The position numbers were made by a program, and so were the translations under genes. The notes under the pieces were generated by a model. It saw only the letters and a program-made list of their open reading frames with translations, did no database searches and was not told the origin of the DNA. This document shows, one piece after another, positions 32,347 through 44,745 of a DNA stretch of 64,000 bases. Source of the DNA: Sclerotinia nivalis (lineage: Eukaryota > Ascomycota > Leotiomycetes > Helotiales > Sclerotiniaceae). Numbering within the stretch: position 1 is the stretch's first letter; each line of letters starts with the position of its first letter. The DNA is taken from assembly GCA_029531795.1 (NCBI GenBank), contig JAPEIS010000007.1, positions 2,232,001-2,296,000 of the forward strand. The letters are read 5' to 3'.

Positions 32347-33988
32347 GATTTGTTACTACGGTGAATGGAAGTGGATTTTGGGCGGTGCTATGCTATGGAA
32401 TATTGGCGCTTGGTTTCGACATCACCTATGGATTTCTACCTTTGGTTGTCAGACTCACTACATGAGGATCAAGAAAAAGACATAGGATTGAGATTTTACA
32501 AAATACGCCACCCCCAGCACATCAAACTCGAAATCCCGCGCCAACAGACCAAGAAGAAGAGACAGAAGTGCCAAGATATATTTCAGGAGGCAAAACCCGT
32601 CTATTTTTGCCTGATGAAGCTGAAGCAGAATTCTACACACACATGTATGATAAAGATGAGTAAGTGATGAGATTCGAACCAAAGGGGATCCCGAAGCATC
32701 TGTACGATTGTTAGTTATATAATATACCGCATAATATACCCGCAATCACTGCGGCATTTGAGAGTGTTGGTCTTAAATCTTAGGGGTGCTGATGGTTATG
32801 AGTTATGAGTTATGAGTTATGAGTTATGAGCTATGAGCTATGAGCTATGAGCTATGAGCTATGAGCTATGAGCTATGAGCTATGAGCTATGAGCTATGAG
32901 CTATGAGTTACGAGCTGTGCCGCAATTGCGATTCTTTGAAGACATTTCCGCGATGAATAGTCGTTTGTATCTGCGGTTGGTGATTCCTTGACAGGAAATC
33001 TGTAGAAGCTATCCTTCCATCTATTTCTGCTAGTAAGAACAATGCGCAAATTAACGGCATATAATAAGAAGAAAAAAGATAGGATATCCTACATATATCC
33101 ACCCAGTGTGTTACGGAGTGCGATTTGTAGTATTTGAAAGGTTGATCATACTATGCGATTTGATCACTCAATATATACAATAAACTCAATTCATCCCCGG
33201 AGGAATTTCCCTACCTACATCCCTACATCCATTCCCCAATCAATCAATCAAACCTCTTCCGTTCAGTGTTTTCAGTATAGGATAATTAATCAGTTTGGAT
33301 ACGTATCAGATCCATGACCAAGTACCTAATAGTGGGGGAAGAGAGTAGGAAAAGTTCACCAAACAAACAAACAAACAGATATCAAGCAATGAAAAGCACC
33401 ACGAAACCAAAAATGAATAATGTAAATAAATATCGTAAATAAATATCGAAAATGAATAAAAAGAATCACAATATACAATTACGAGATTTGACCATGCCGT
33501 ATTTAGCATTTGTTACCAATTTTCAATTCCTTCGATCAAATCGTGTAGCTCGATTATCTGATCTATATCGAATAACTTCAATCAAGCCTTACGTATAAAC
33601 GGATAATACCAAAATACCGTGTCTTTCAACTTTGAAAATCGGTTCGTGAATCCGTACACTATTGGTGACTCGCTGAACTTACTAGTGGCATCCCAACATG
33701 AGGGCATTTCTGGCGTAAACCCACCTGCTCATGTACGTCGAGCTCCTGGGGAGGATTCTCGGTGTATGAGCAGTACTTCAGACAGTGTCGATTAAAACAT
33801 TGACAAATGAGTGTGTAAATGTGAAAGTGAAAGAAGAAAAATCCGTACTGATAAGTCAAGGAGTATGAGTGAGTTATGATCTCCTAGTCACCACCCACTC
33901 ATTTCTGCTTATACTTCATAGCGCAATGTCAAAATAGGGCTATTCTGAGATGAAGAACAAAGGAACATTTTATTTAGACTTTCCACTC
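32347..33988. other. Convergent intergenic region with heptamer satellite
   Basis: It lies between the 3' ends of the 14-3-3-like gene and Smp3. It contains a 17-copy heptamer tandem repeat (32801-32919) and simple AATC and AACA repeats near 33236-33250 and 33361-33376. No gene is supported. Confidence 0.45.
32801..32919. repeat. Heptamer tandem repeat, AGTTATG changing to AGCTATG
   Basis: Seventeen consecutive 7-base units: four AGTTATG, then eleven AGCTATG, then AGTTACG and AGCTGTG. One further degenerate unit (GGTTATG) precedes it. The units are homogeneous within each block, so the T-to-C variant spread by recent slippage or unequal exchange. The region is non-coding, 450 bases beyond the 14-3-3-like stop codon. 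Confidence 0.95.
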
Positions 33989-35811
33989 CTAACTACTTTC
34001 TCCGTCCCTCAAGATATCTTCCACTTTGTCCATATCCTTCTTTTCTCCAGGACAATCCATCGTAACTCTCCATGCCGCAATTCCTCTCCTCCCAACGACC
34101 CTTGTAATCGTACTCCAGAATCCATCATCCCCAAAATCCATATCATCCAGATTTAAATGTTTTTGATATCTCCACACTTCCTCAAAATACAAATCTGTTT
34201 GATTTGCCGTATATTTGTCCAGGAAAGTGGCGGATGTGGGTGCAATAAGATAGGTAGCTTCTACAAGCTTTTCTCCGGATTTTGGAAGACAAGTTGCTAG
34301 TTTGATAACCTCTTCTATCATGAGCTCTCCTTTGATACCCATGAGATCATGAGTGTCGAGCACTTCATTCTTGCCGTTCAGTAGCCAGATTGGTGGACTA
34401 TATGTTTTCCACCAGATAGCATGAGTGGCGTCTAATTGTTTACTCAAGAAAACTTGAGTTGGGACAACTCCTCCCTGATGGTATGCACCCATCAAAAGAC
34501 CCAGTAACACATTAAAGGAAATCCACAAACCAACCCAGATGCGCAAAGGAATTTGTTGTTTTGGTAGTTTTACAGATGATAATATTAAGGGAATCGTTGG
34601 AAGCAAAAAACGTGCCTCTTGGTGTTTGAAGAACGAAAGAACAACAACACCCGAGATGGCAGAGAAAAGGCGAAGAGAAGCCAAAGGTTGTAAGAAGAGA
34701 AGTAGTGTGGCAGGTCCCAATAGTTGTGGGAGATTTATTAGACTATGTTGATACCATGGATGTAGACCGTGAAGCGCAAGATTGTCTGTGGCAAGATTGT
34801 AGTTGAGATTGTTAAATGGTGTAATTGTAGGATGAGAAAAAAGATAGGACCAGGTGACAGGAACTTTTGCGTAGAAATTCGTATCCAAACAGATTGCGAT
34901 AAATGTAGCAAGGCTACCAAAGAATATCATCGAAATGAGCGAAAGAGGTCTGCGCAGGATTAGCCGGGGCATCTTAGGTGGGCTGAAATATCTTACTTTC
35001 TTATTAAGTGTGGTAACAAACGAAGACCGGGAATGAAAAGAAAGGCAGGAAAAGTAATGCGATTGAAAATCCCAAAGACTACAACGAATGCAAGAATTCC
35101 GCATGGTAATACGGAAGAATGTTTCTACATCTATCAGTTTCAAATCCCAAATTTTGACATGTGTTCCATATTTCCCTACCTTAGCTTCCGCAATTCTTTG
35201 TATCAAAACGAGACTCCATGCGACTGCCAATGTCTCAATCGAGTTCGAAAATGTATGGGTCTGATATGTCCAGGTAACGTATGAAGATGCCACGAGCAAG
35301 ACGGCTATTTTTCGATGTCGCGGAGATCCAACCAATTCATGGATAGCCCAATCCTCAAGCACAAAGCTCAAAGTCAACATCAAAAGGCGCAAGGCAAAAA
35401 ACACCGCTATTGGAGGTATTTCGCCATCATTTCCATTCCCTATCCAGAGCCATCGAAGGAGGAGCATTGGCAGACCGTATATAGGCCATAATGGGAAGAC
35501 ACTTCGAATGGGATTCTCGGAGGTGAATTCCCAGGTTAACTTGACAGGATAGCTGAAGATCTGACCTGCAGGTTGTTAGCAGACATAACCTGAAGCTGTG
35601 TTTTTCAATCTCATGCAAGGAGTCCCCCTCTGCGGATCTGATAATCTCACACATCTGCCGGAGCTAGCTGAAGCTATGAAATCATATAAAACTTACCAGC
35701 TATAACCTCTGGGCCTTGAAAATTCTCATCAGGATGTAGATAACTGGGGGAAATTGCAAACCAAAGTCGTAAAAGAAGGAGAAACAAGTATGCACGCCTG
35801 AAGAAAGGCAT
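33989..35811 (-). CDS. SMP3: GPI mannosyltransferase 4 (Smp3/PIG-Z type)
   Basis: Exons 35811-35697, 35565-35180, 35124-34997 and 34949-33989 (minus) give 529 residues. The N-terminus has a membrane segment followed by [14 protein letters not shown] (residues 26-39), the signature of dolichol-phosphate-mannose alpha-mannosyltransferases of the GPI pathway; the acidic DE pair is needed for catalysis in this GT-C family. Later [37 protein letters not shown] ([10 protein letters not shown]) and [12 protein letters not shown] are typical of the Pig-B/Smp3/Alg9 group, and overall length fits Smp3. It would add the fourth, side-chain alpha-1,2-mannose to GPI precursors in the ER. The third intron is only 47 bases with a CTAAT branch site. 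Divergent neighbour: Skp1. Confidence 0.93.
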
Positions 35812-37548
35812 TTTGAATATTTACCTATGGCATACGTATGAAGAATGAGAATGTGAAGAAGAATCGCATTAAATTAAAAAAGTATTCGCAAACGCGATAG
35901 AAAGATAATAGCGGAGGAAGAGGTCATTGGAAATGGAAAATTGGAAAAATGACGAAAGGACACTCAAACTCTGATTAAATATGAGAAATGAGAGATTGAG
36001 AGATTGAGAAATATGGAGAGGTTGCTGCTTTCGAAACGGAAACGGTTGAAAGTCCTGTTACCTTTTACCTCTATTTTATTTTATTCTTCCACTTCAGGGA
36101 TGGCATTGGGGTATGATTATGACGGAGATCAGCGAATCTCGGAGCAACAGGAGTTTTGAAGTGGGCTGACCAATCGTATTCACTACCGAGGATATTTTTA
36201 CTCTTTTCATTCCGAATGCAATTTGTACTCTGTGATGTTAACTCCGTATAGAGAAAGAATATTTTCAGCTAAAAGATTATTTATATCTTCAATAAGATTT
36301 CTTCTTGGTACAAGTAGTCATGATTATTACTGGGTATGTGGATGTTCAAGATAGGATGCTTATTAATGGGTAAAATGTAATTTTTTATATATAATCTGCA
36401 TGCTCACTAGGCTGAACATAGATGATGAATACCCTGTTGGAGAGAAAAGGAGTTATTAGTATCTATCCCAAATTTAATAGAATCGATGACTAATGAACTC
36501 ATCCTAATGAAAGTTTTGTATGTTCTATAACATCATACTTTTTTCAATCTATTCGATTGAGTAATGCTCTAAATAAGGGACACTATATTTATCTAGGTAG
36601 TGAGCAATGATCTAGGTAGTCCTATCTATCTAAATTATCTCTCTCTGACTTATGAACCTATACCTACATTTGCCATACTCCTTGGGCCCAAATCCATACT
36701 ATCGGATCGATATTGATACGAATCGTGCTTCATGCTCTACAGTCTTATATATAAACTCAAGCGGAGAAGGTTAAACCAGACAAGGCTGAAAATCCATAGA
36801 AAAGCCATTCTACCAATAAGGTATTCATTAAATTACCACAGTGCGCATCTGGATCCAAGCTTCAGTGATAATTCGATAATTCGATTGCAGCTTGAGCTTC
36901 TCAAGGCTTCCTCAAGGCTTCCTCAAGGCTAGCATGAGGCAGCACCCTACATCGAATGATAAAATAGGAAAGTGCTAATCCACAATAGACACTTCTACTA
37001 CCTAGGTACCTACCTATCTGGAAATGAAAACTGTACAATTCAGAAAAGGCAAGGTTGCCTGCCTTTGCTTTGCCATTCACATGCATTCTCCCTATGGCTC
37101 AAAACACCAGGATTTAGGCAACCAATGGTTTTCAATACTGCCCATCTCTATCATCTCATTATGCATACAGCCATTCACACCTATTTCTTTTTTTGACTTT
37201 TCGAGTTAAACTTTTTGAATTCCATCATATACCAAATGCCGTACCCACTCATCATTCTAGTCTCTTAATGATGTGATTAATGATTTTTGGAGGACTACCA
37301 GAGAAGACACTAGAGGTTAGAAGCAGTACTAAAACACCTACGGCCTTTTTTTAACTGGGGTGGTTTACTTTTAAGCGACAACAAGGCTTGACATAAAGTC
37401 ACCTTCAAATCCCATTCAAATCCCATTCAGTTCCTCTTCCCATTCACAAACAACCAACAACTCCACAAACAAAATTAACAGAACAACTTAATCAAAACAC
37501 CACAACTCTTTACATTACATCAACACAAAGAAGATTTCATCTTTCAAA
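35812..37548. other. Divergent promoter region of Smp3 and Skp1
   Basis: No coding region is supported. It contains a small direct repeat of CTCAAGGCTTC (three copies, about 36899-36931) and AT-rich DNA in the centre. The final 150 bases before 37549 are rich in CA and suit the leader of Skp1. Confidence 0.4.
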
Positions 37549-38262
37549 ATGTCTGAAGGTACTACCACAAGTATTATTCTCGTCAGCAATGACAATGCCT
37601 CCATCACAGTTGGTAAGTTGCCCCGCCTGTCTGCAAATTGCGATAGCTGCAGACCAGATGGAATGCGCCCATACTGACTTTACCAACAGATCGTGCTGTC
37701 GCAGAGCGATCCATGTTGATCAAGAACATGTTGGAGGATCTCGGAGATGGTGTCCTTTCCACTCCAGTTCCTATCCCTAACGTAAGCCTACATTCTGACA
37801 TCATTTCACATTCAATCTTATCACATTCAATCTAACAGTTTTATTTTTTTTATAGGTCAATGAGGCCGTTCTCCGCAAGGTTATTGAGTGGGCTGAACAC
37901 CACAAGCTCGACCCAGCTCCAAGTCTCGATGACGATGCTGATAGTCGCAAGAAGACCACTGATATTGAGGAGTGGGATCAAAAGTTCATGCAGGTGGACC
38001 AAGAGATGTTGTTCGAGATCATCCTTGTAAGTTATATGCACTTCAATTATGAAATGATTTGCTCATTCTAACAATTCACCAATAGGCCGCCAATTATCTT
38101 GATATCAAGGCCCTTCTCGATGTTGGATGTAAGACCGTCGCAAACATGATCAAGGGAAAGTCACCAGAGGAGATCCGAAAGACCTTCAACATCACCAATG
38201 ACTTCACCCCTGAGGAGGAGGAGCAAATCCGCCGCGAGAACGAGTGGGCTGAGGATCGCTAA
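37549..38262 (+). CDS. skpA: Skp1, SCF ubiquitin ligase adaptor
   Basis: Exons 37549-37612, 37690-37781, 37856-38026 and 38086-38262 encode 167 residues. The sequence has the BTB/POZ-like N-terminal fold ([20 protein letters not shown], then [10 protein letters not shown]) and the C-terminal F-box-binding helices: [60 protein letters not shown] and the ending [16 protein letters not shown]. These are near-invariant in Skp1. It links F-box proteins to Cul1 in SCF E3 ligases and also takes part in kinetochore assembly in yeasts. All splice phases agree. Convergent or overlapping genes are not seen; the 3' side is open. Confidence 0.97.
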
Positions 38263-39347
38263 GCCACTCATTGGGTACAAACCAAATCATTTATACCATC
38301 ACGATTTGGGGGTTTGTTCATAACTTTGCTAGTAGTAGATTACTTCGGCATCTTAGGAGTTCTCTGATTGTTCCCAGCTACCAACCGAAAGTCGAAAGTC
38401 GGAAGTCCAGGTCTACACTTTCAAGGCGTGCAGGGGTTCCATTTTATTTTTTCCTTCGGGGGGGGTTTGCAGTGTGCACATGGGGGCGTTCATGGGAGAT
38501 ACTGAAGTTTGTTGACCTTTGATTTGTCTGTGAAGGATAATAAGATAGTCAGCGTTAGAAAAAACGGGTATTATAGAATTTGCACTGATACTAAAGTATT
38601 ATGATATGTCTTTACTCATCATATGAATTTGTGAAAACAGTCTCTTTGAAAAATGGTTCTTTCCAGCTTCTAAGATGCGGGGTGATCTTCCAAAATAAAA
38701 TTCTTGAATTGTTCTTCCTGTTCTTCCTATTCTGTATATCGCACCACCGTGCACTTGCTTGCACCTTTCCTTGTTGTCATAACACTTACTACTGACACCC
38801 CTTACCACTTTGTCACTTTTGTCAAATCATACTCCCAATAGATATTATCTTCTCAGCACTCTCTTCTTTTATATTACATTCTATCTCCTCTCATAAATCT
38901 AATCTAATCCAATCTAATCCAATACATTCTAATCTAGTTGTATGAATGGATCATCTACTCTGGCATTCTCCAACTAAGTCTGATGATATTCTATTTTCAA
39001 TGGATGGAAATATTAAACTACTTGAGTGGTTTTTTACCTTTTGAGTTTATTTTATTTTATTGTAATTTTGTAATCTTATAATGTTGGAATCTTGTAAGCT
39101 CATATATATCAGTGCTTAGATATCTACCTATTGGATATTCCTCATCGATCACTCAATCAATCTTTACTTAGGTATTTACTTACACACACAGAGACACACA
39201 TACACATAAACACATAGACACACAGACACATACATACATATATATATACACAACCCACCCACAACATCTCTTCTTCCCCTCTCCCCCTCTCCCCCTCTTT
39301 CCATCTTTTCTATCCTATATATATCTTATACATCATACACTATTCTT

Positions 39348-39383
<36 letters not shown>

Positions 39384-40473
39384 CCTATAAAATATATCCC
39401 AAATAACCCACAAGAAAAACACCAAATATCAAATATCAAATACCAAACACCAAGTAATCATTTAATATAAATATTTCCAGATGACAAATAAAGTTTGATG
39501 AATATTCGAACTCGAGGTATGTATGGTGTTTGTGTGTGAATTCTTTTTTTATTATGATGTGAGTGAGGAGTCGAATGTAATTGGCTGTGGGATGGATGCT
39601 TGAGTTATTGGGTACGTTGTATGTAGAGGTAGAGTTGGAAGTGGACTTGGGGTTGGGGTTGGGGTTTATGTGTGCTGCCTTGGGGAGGAGTGTGGGGGTG
39701 GGGTGGAGAACGTGATGGAGTAGGAAATTTGGGGAGGGGTAGAATGGGATGGGATGGGATGGATATGATGAGGTTTGGGGAAGGGAGGGTATAGGGGAGG
39801 AATATGGGGTGTTGTGGAAGGTGTCTGTAATCATAAATTGAATTGGGATCAACTGTATCAGTGGAGAGGAAGGGAAAGAGAATATTCTGCGATTCGTGAA
39901 TGGCGGCCTGATTGTATTTTGAACACTACGGAAGTTGGGTATCCGAACTGGATACAAGGCTCGCGCAAGGCTCTCCGGGAGTCTGGATATCCGGGATGCA
40001 TCTCATAGAAGCTCGAAATGAGCATATCTTTAATCACGTCATAGGTAATCAGTCCCATTCACAATCACAAACTGTATCCCTCTCAAAAAACCCAATAATG
40101 TAACATGGAGAAATCAGTAAAACATCCCATTTCCTCACTGAATCACTTTGCTATGAACACAATGATCCTCTCTCAATCGCAATATATGCCATTCATTGAA
40201 CCGGCCTAGCAATCAGAAATCTTACGCCTCTCTTTTCCCAAAGCAGCATCCATCAGTTGTACCCTCCTGCCAAACCGAGCAAAATTATCATTTCATTTCT
40301 CCATGCTCCTCCCTCATAAAGGTTGCCATTCGTATCTTGAGATCGTGCGAATTCGGAATAAGTAGAGTAAGGTTTGGTGGGTTGGTGAGAAGCGGAAAAA
40401 AAGAGAAAATCGTATGAGCGTGGGTATAGGTTGAGGAGAAGATGGAATGTTTTGCTGTTGTGAGGTGATGCAT
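38263..40473. other. 2.2-kb convergent intergenic region with simple repeats
   Basis: It lies between the 3' ends of Skp1 and eL39. It holds CA/ATAC-type repeats around 39181-39253, a CT dinucleotide run at about 39352-39378, and a G-rich stretch on the plus strand at 39640-39800. The 173-codon minus frame across this G-rich part is low-complexity and rejected. Confidence 0.45.
39352..39378. repeat. CT dinucleotide microsatellite
   Basis: An uninterrupted run of CT repeats, roughly 13 units, followed by TATA. It is non-coding and is flanked upstream by CA- and ATAC-type simple repeats (39181-39253). Confidence 0.9.
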
Positions 40474-40998
40474 CTACAGACCGATGCGAGTCTTTCTCCA
40501 GTGACGTCTCTTTGCGTTGTATCTGTTGAATTTTATCAGTTAAAAGCTCGATTGAAATCGATGGTGTTTGCGGGATGATTCAGCTTGGCTTTAATGGCTT
40601 TAAGAGTCGAAGGTGGAATCGAAGAGGTGTAAATTTGATTTATGTGCTGATGATTGGGGTATCGCAAAATCGTGAACATACCGGATGGTGTTACCAGTCC
40701 TCAAACGGATCCATTGTGGGATGGGTCTGTTTTGCTTTTGGGCTCTCGCAAGCTTCTGCTTGGTGCGGAATGACTTTTGGGACTGCAGGAAAGTATCGAA
40801 TTAGCATCTATATGATCCGTCGTGTTATGTTGTTCCTCCACAGCAAGATGATATTGTTGGTGTTCGAGATCGTGAATTCCATCTTCAATTTTGCGCCCAT
40901 GAACCAATAATCCTCCTACTTTCTCTAACCCCTCCCAATTCTCCGTTCCAAGCAATTGAGAATGTGCGTCATTTAAAAATGGTAGTACATACCGGCAT
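40474..40998 (-). CDS. RPL39: 60S ribosomal protein eL39
   Basis: Three tiny exons on the minus strand, 40998-40993, 40782-40682 and 40522-40474, encode 51 residues, the standard size. The protein reads MP then [40 protein letters not shown] and HWRKTRIGL, unmistakable for eL39, which lies near the exit of the nascent-peptide tunnel. The first exon contributes only the start codon and one proline codon, and the introns (210 and 159 bases) are long compared with the coding parts. Splice sites are GTATGT with CAG. The gene is divergent from Arl1, with 528 bases between the two start codons. Confidence 0.96.
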
Positions 40999-41526
40999 CT
41001 TGAAAAGTCGGCGTCGATATTGTCGTTGTCGTGCTGAATCAAAAAGTCTCTTGATAGAGGTTCAATGGATTCACACACCAAAAATTTCTGACGAGGGCTT
41101 TATTTCTCGGTTGCCCTTTTAACTAAGGTTAGGCTTTCAGGCCAAATTCCTGATTAACTCACGTGGATCGCTTCTTGAATCAAAATTATGACTAATCACA
41201 ATCGGGAATTTGTGGCTCCGCGATTAGAATTGGAAATACGGTAAGGCAATGCGTGTCAGGGCAGACAGTTGACCTCGTAAAGCATAATATCATCTGAGTA
41301 ACCTTACGAAACTACGAGATACCTCAAACCTTGCAAACGATCAAAATAGCACGACGAACTACGAATTCTACCAATTTCGTGTGATTTATTGAGGATAAGA
41401 TTGGAACAAAGAAAAGAGGATTCTAGGAAGACAAGGATAAGGGACAGCTAAGCATAGTTGTTTGGGAGATCGAATTTAGGAAGAAAAGTATAGAGGACAG
41501 GAAATACCATTACAGACTTAGGAAAA
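40999..41526. promoter_or_regulatory. Divergent promoter region of eL39 and Arl1
   Basis: This 528-base spacer separates two start codons that point away from each other, so it must hold both promoters. I see no confident TATA box or annotated factor site. The statement rests on gene arrangement. Confidence 0.5.
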
Positions 41527-42356
41527 ATGGGCGCAAGTGTCTCGTGGCTGTCGGGGATGTTATTTTCGAAGAAAGAAATCCGAATATTGATTTTGGGACT
41601 GGTGAGTAGCTGGCTGAATAGCTCGCTGGATATTTGAGGAATAGTAAGGAAGAAGAGAAGCTAATACGTCTGCGAATTGGGTAGGATAACGCTGGAAAGA
41701 CCACATTACTATACAGATTGAAGGTTCGTGTGGCTATAAAATCGAATTCTACGGGAGGGACTTTATGCTAACGGGAACCCGCAGATTGGAGAAGTGGTGA
41801 CTACGATACCGACCATTGGATTCAACGTGGAATCAGTGACATACAAAAATTTAAATTTCAATGTTTGGGTAAGCTCATGATTCCCTTACTTGTTCTTTTT
41901 AGGTCCGCCATCTAGCGATTCTTGGCTGATATGCTTGGTATAGGATCTTGGAGGTCAGACATCGATTAGACCTTATTGGCGCTGTTACTACGCCAATACC
42001 GCTGCCGTAATATTCGTTATCGATTCTACAGATATCGATCGATTAGGCACTGCGTCAGAAGAATTGGCGGCAATGTTAAACGAAGACGAGTTGAAGGACG
42101 CCGCATTACTAGTATTCGCGAATAAACAAGATCAGCCAGGGGCGAAAGGTGCTGGTGAAATATCGGAGGCGTTAAAATTAGGAGAGTTAAGGGATAGAAA
42201 TTGGAGTATAGTGGCATGTAGTGCCGTAGATGGTAGTGGTGTGGATGAGGGGATGGATTGGCTTGTTGTAAGTGTTTCATACTTGGATGTGGCTGATCTA
42301 GTTGAGGAACGAGAATACTAATATGAGAATAGCAAACTGTGCAGCAAGAGTCGTAA
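41527..42356 (+). CDS. ARL1: Arl1, ADP-ribosylation-factor-like GTPase
   Basis: Exons 41527-41601, 41685-41723, 41785-41868, 41944-42267 and 42333-42356 give 181 residues. Gly2 with Ser6 (MGASVSW) fits N-myristoylation. The GTPase motifs are all present: GLDNAGKTT (P-loop), PTIGFNVE (switch I), [12 protein letters not shown] (switch II), NKQD and CSAVDGSG. The short last exon, found from a GTAAGT donor and a TACTAAT branch site, restores the usual Arl-family ending [11 protein letters not shown]. Without that splice the frame would end in an unrelated tail. Arl1 acts at the trans-Golgi, recruiting GRIP-domain golgins. The gene is divergent from eL39. Confidence 0.95.
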
Positions 42357-44745
42357 TAGAGGAAGAAAAAAAAGAAGCGACCTTGTACTATCATCACGAT
42401 ATACCTATACATCAGTTGAATAATTGAGGGAAAGGATGAAACTGGAGTCCGGGGTACAAATCTTAAGCTCCATGGTCGCTATACTCATGAATATGAACGA
42501 GACCAATATGCCCGAGAGTATAATAGATGTGTGGGCATGTTTGAGCATCTACATCTGGATTGGGAGCACTGCATTCGGATCTTTATTGTAAATGGGAATT
42601 TTAGATTGAGGGAATAGTGATGAATTCATATTGTCATTGAGGCATTGATCTGGCCGTCTTGGGTATGAGACCTCCCCGGAAACTGGGCTCTGGAATTTCT
42701 GTTCGACAAGTTGGTTACGTAGGACTATTCTTCTGCTTTGTGATACACCTGAGTCTGGATCTATAGATTTGTAACGGCTTAGAAAACTATTGCAAGGGAC
42801 TAGGTATGTCTTTAGTCTCAGAAAACTGATCCATGTATACCATTGCTGTCACATATGCTTGTGGATACCGGGTATATGGTCACTGCTATATCTTTATGAA
42901 ATTACAAATTCGAAGAAACCAGAAATAACGAGAAAATCCCATGTCGATATCACAATTCCATATTTGAAGCTAGATGTTTAGAAAAAACCTTGAAAATGAC
43001 ATCCTAACCTGGCGAGCCACAAGCGCGATAGATACCGAGATTCGGGATCTGATGGAGATCTTCTGAGAAAGCTGGTTGAAGCTAGGATACTGAACCTTGA
43101 CGCTGGGTACCCGCTCTTATTATAAGGAAAACCTTGGAATGTAGACAAAGTATTTCCAAGCAAGGCAAGACAGTTGCAAAATTCTTTCTGATATGAATAA
43201 TAATACCGCCGCCATTGAGTCCACTATACTCGAGTAAGGTAAGGGCGGTGAATTCCACCTTTTGCTGAAGCAGATTTCCGATGTCATTATCCTGTGGCTA
43301 CCTAGGTACTCCCACTCTTTTTCCGACTCCCTATGGAAAGATGTTCCCGATGTGGTAAAAATTGCAGCAATATCGACAGTACCCGAAGTTATTTTTAAAG
43401 AGGAGTACAAATCACATCTCGATGTTGTTGCACTTGTGTGTAGCTTGTATGTAATACATTGATAACTATTCGTTATCGATGATGATATTTGGCGGCATGA
43501 TGTTCTTTCAAAATGCCCCACAATGCCCTTTTGACGATGTGCGCAAGCAATATAACAAGGATACTGGGTAGGCAGGCAACTTGGTATTATTGACCAGGGG
43601 TTTGTTTAAAAAAATGAAGGTGGGGATCAAGTGACGGCATCGATGTGATGGTGGTGTAAGATTTTGGTAAAAGCGTTCAACCCCCCAAAAATAGGAGGAA
43701 AATACATGCGCAATGTTGCAAAGTGAGGATATACTTTATCGTACTTTATTTATTTTTGATATGATAACTAGAAATCAACTACTAGATAGGTAGGTATATC
43801 TGCTAGATAGAGCGATTCATAGCTCATGCCAAGACGCAAGTGGCGCTATTGATTATTCAGAATGCGGAGAAAAGCACTAAACTCTGCCAAGAAAAGAAAA
43901 AGTATGTAAGGATGAGGGGAACATTTCGTGTTACCCCGAGTTATATGCATGTATGAGATGTTATTATAGAATGTTACTATTGATTTAATGCGAACACCTT
44001 CGGCTAGTGTAGGTAAGAAGGACTCAGGACTCATTCAGCCAGGTCCTCTTGAATGGAAAATTATATATGTGTATATGTGATGAATAGAATCTTATTGAAC
44101 TACCGGCTACTAATATCTCGGAAATAGTGTTTGAACGGATAAGGCTTCATTTAGCTTTAGCTTTTGTCTATGTGGGTAGTGTAGTAACAGGCTAGAAAGG
44201 AAAGAATGGTGGCAAGTCCTTCGATACATGTTTCGAAGAATGGCTTTGAAATACTATGGATTATACTATGGATTATACTATGGATTATACTATGGATTAT
44301 ACTATGGATTATACTATGGATTATACTATGGATTATACTATGGATTATACTAGGAGCTACTTACCAGGTAAATCCTATTAAATCGTCACGACATCGCATA
44401 CGGAGTAGTAAGTTAGTAAGTTTCCTTTATGCGGAATTGGCCCCGATCATCAATCTTTTCCCTTTTGATAATCAACTCGTTCCAGACCTTGAGAGCTTTA
44501 CTAATGCAATTATCAACCCCCTCATTTTGATTGGTTGCCACGAAAGGAGGGGTACTTTTCGGAAATTCTACTTATTTATTTCCCATCCCACCATTTCTTG
44601 TACCATCTTCCTTTTACTTCTTTTAATTCATCAAGCATCAAAAGCTTTCTATCATCTCCAAGAATCATCAAATTATCATCAAAGTTACTTCACATATACC
44701 TTTGATACCCAACTGCCAAGCTCTCAAACCATCTTAATAGCAATC
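42357..44745. other. 2.4-kb intergenic region upstream of catalase
   Basis: No gene is supported; a 133-codon minus frame at 43120-43521 lacks motifs. A perfect 12-bp tandem repeat occupies 44251-44352. The last 200 bases are pyrimidine-rich and form the likely leader of the catalase transcript. Confidence 0.4.
44251..44352. repeat. 12-bp tandem repeat upstream of catalase
   Basis: Eight perfect copies of ATACTATGGATT are followed by a truncated ninth unit. The array starts 495 bases before the catalase ATG. Perfect identity of the copies indicates recent expansion. Because the unit is a multiple of three, it also reads as repeated Ile-Leu-Trp-Ile in one frame, but that frame is not a supported gene. 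Confidence 0.95.

Noticed and set aside
32666..32680. GGTTCGAATC on the minus strand, like a tRNA B box
   Set aside because: The flanking bases cannot form a T stem or acceptor stem.
39436..39957. 173-codon minus-strand frame
   Set aside because: Composition (Pro, Ser, His, Thr) follows the G-rich bias of the plus strand; no motif, no splice signals and no similarity to known folds.
40575..40910. 111-codon plus-strand frame
   Set aside because: It is antisense to the eL39 exons and introns and has no motif.
43120..43521. 133-codon minus-strand frame
   Set aside because: No recognisable motif, an unbalanced residue composition and no splice partners.
44206..44745. 180-residue N-terminal extension of the catalase frame
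   Set aside because: It reads through the 12-bp satellite and a pyrimidine-rich leader; catalases of this clade start at the position equivalent to 44746.
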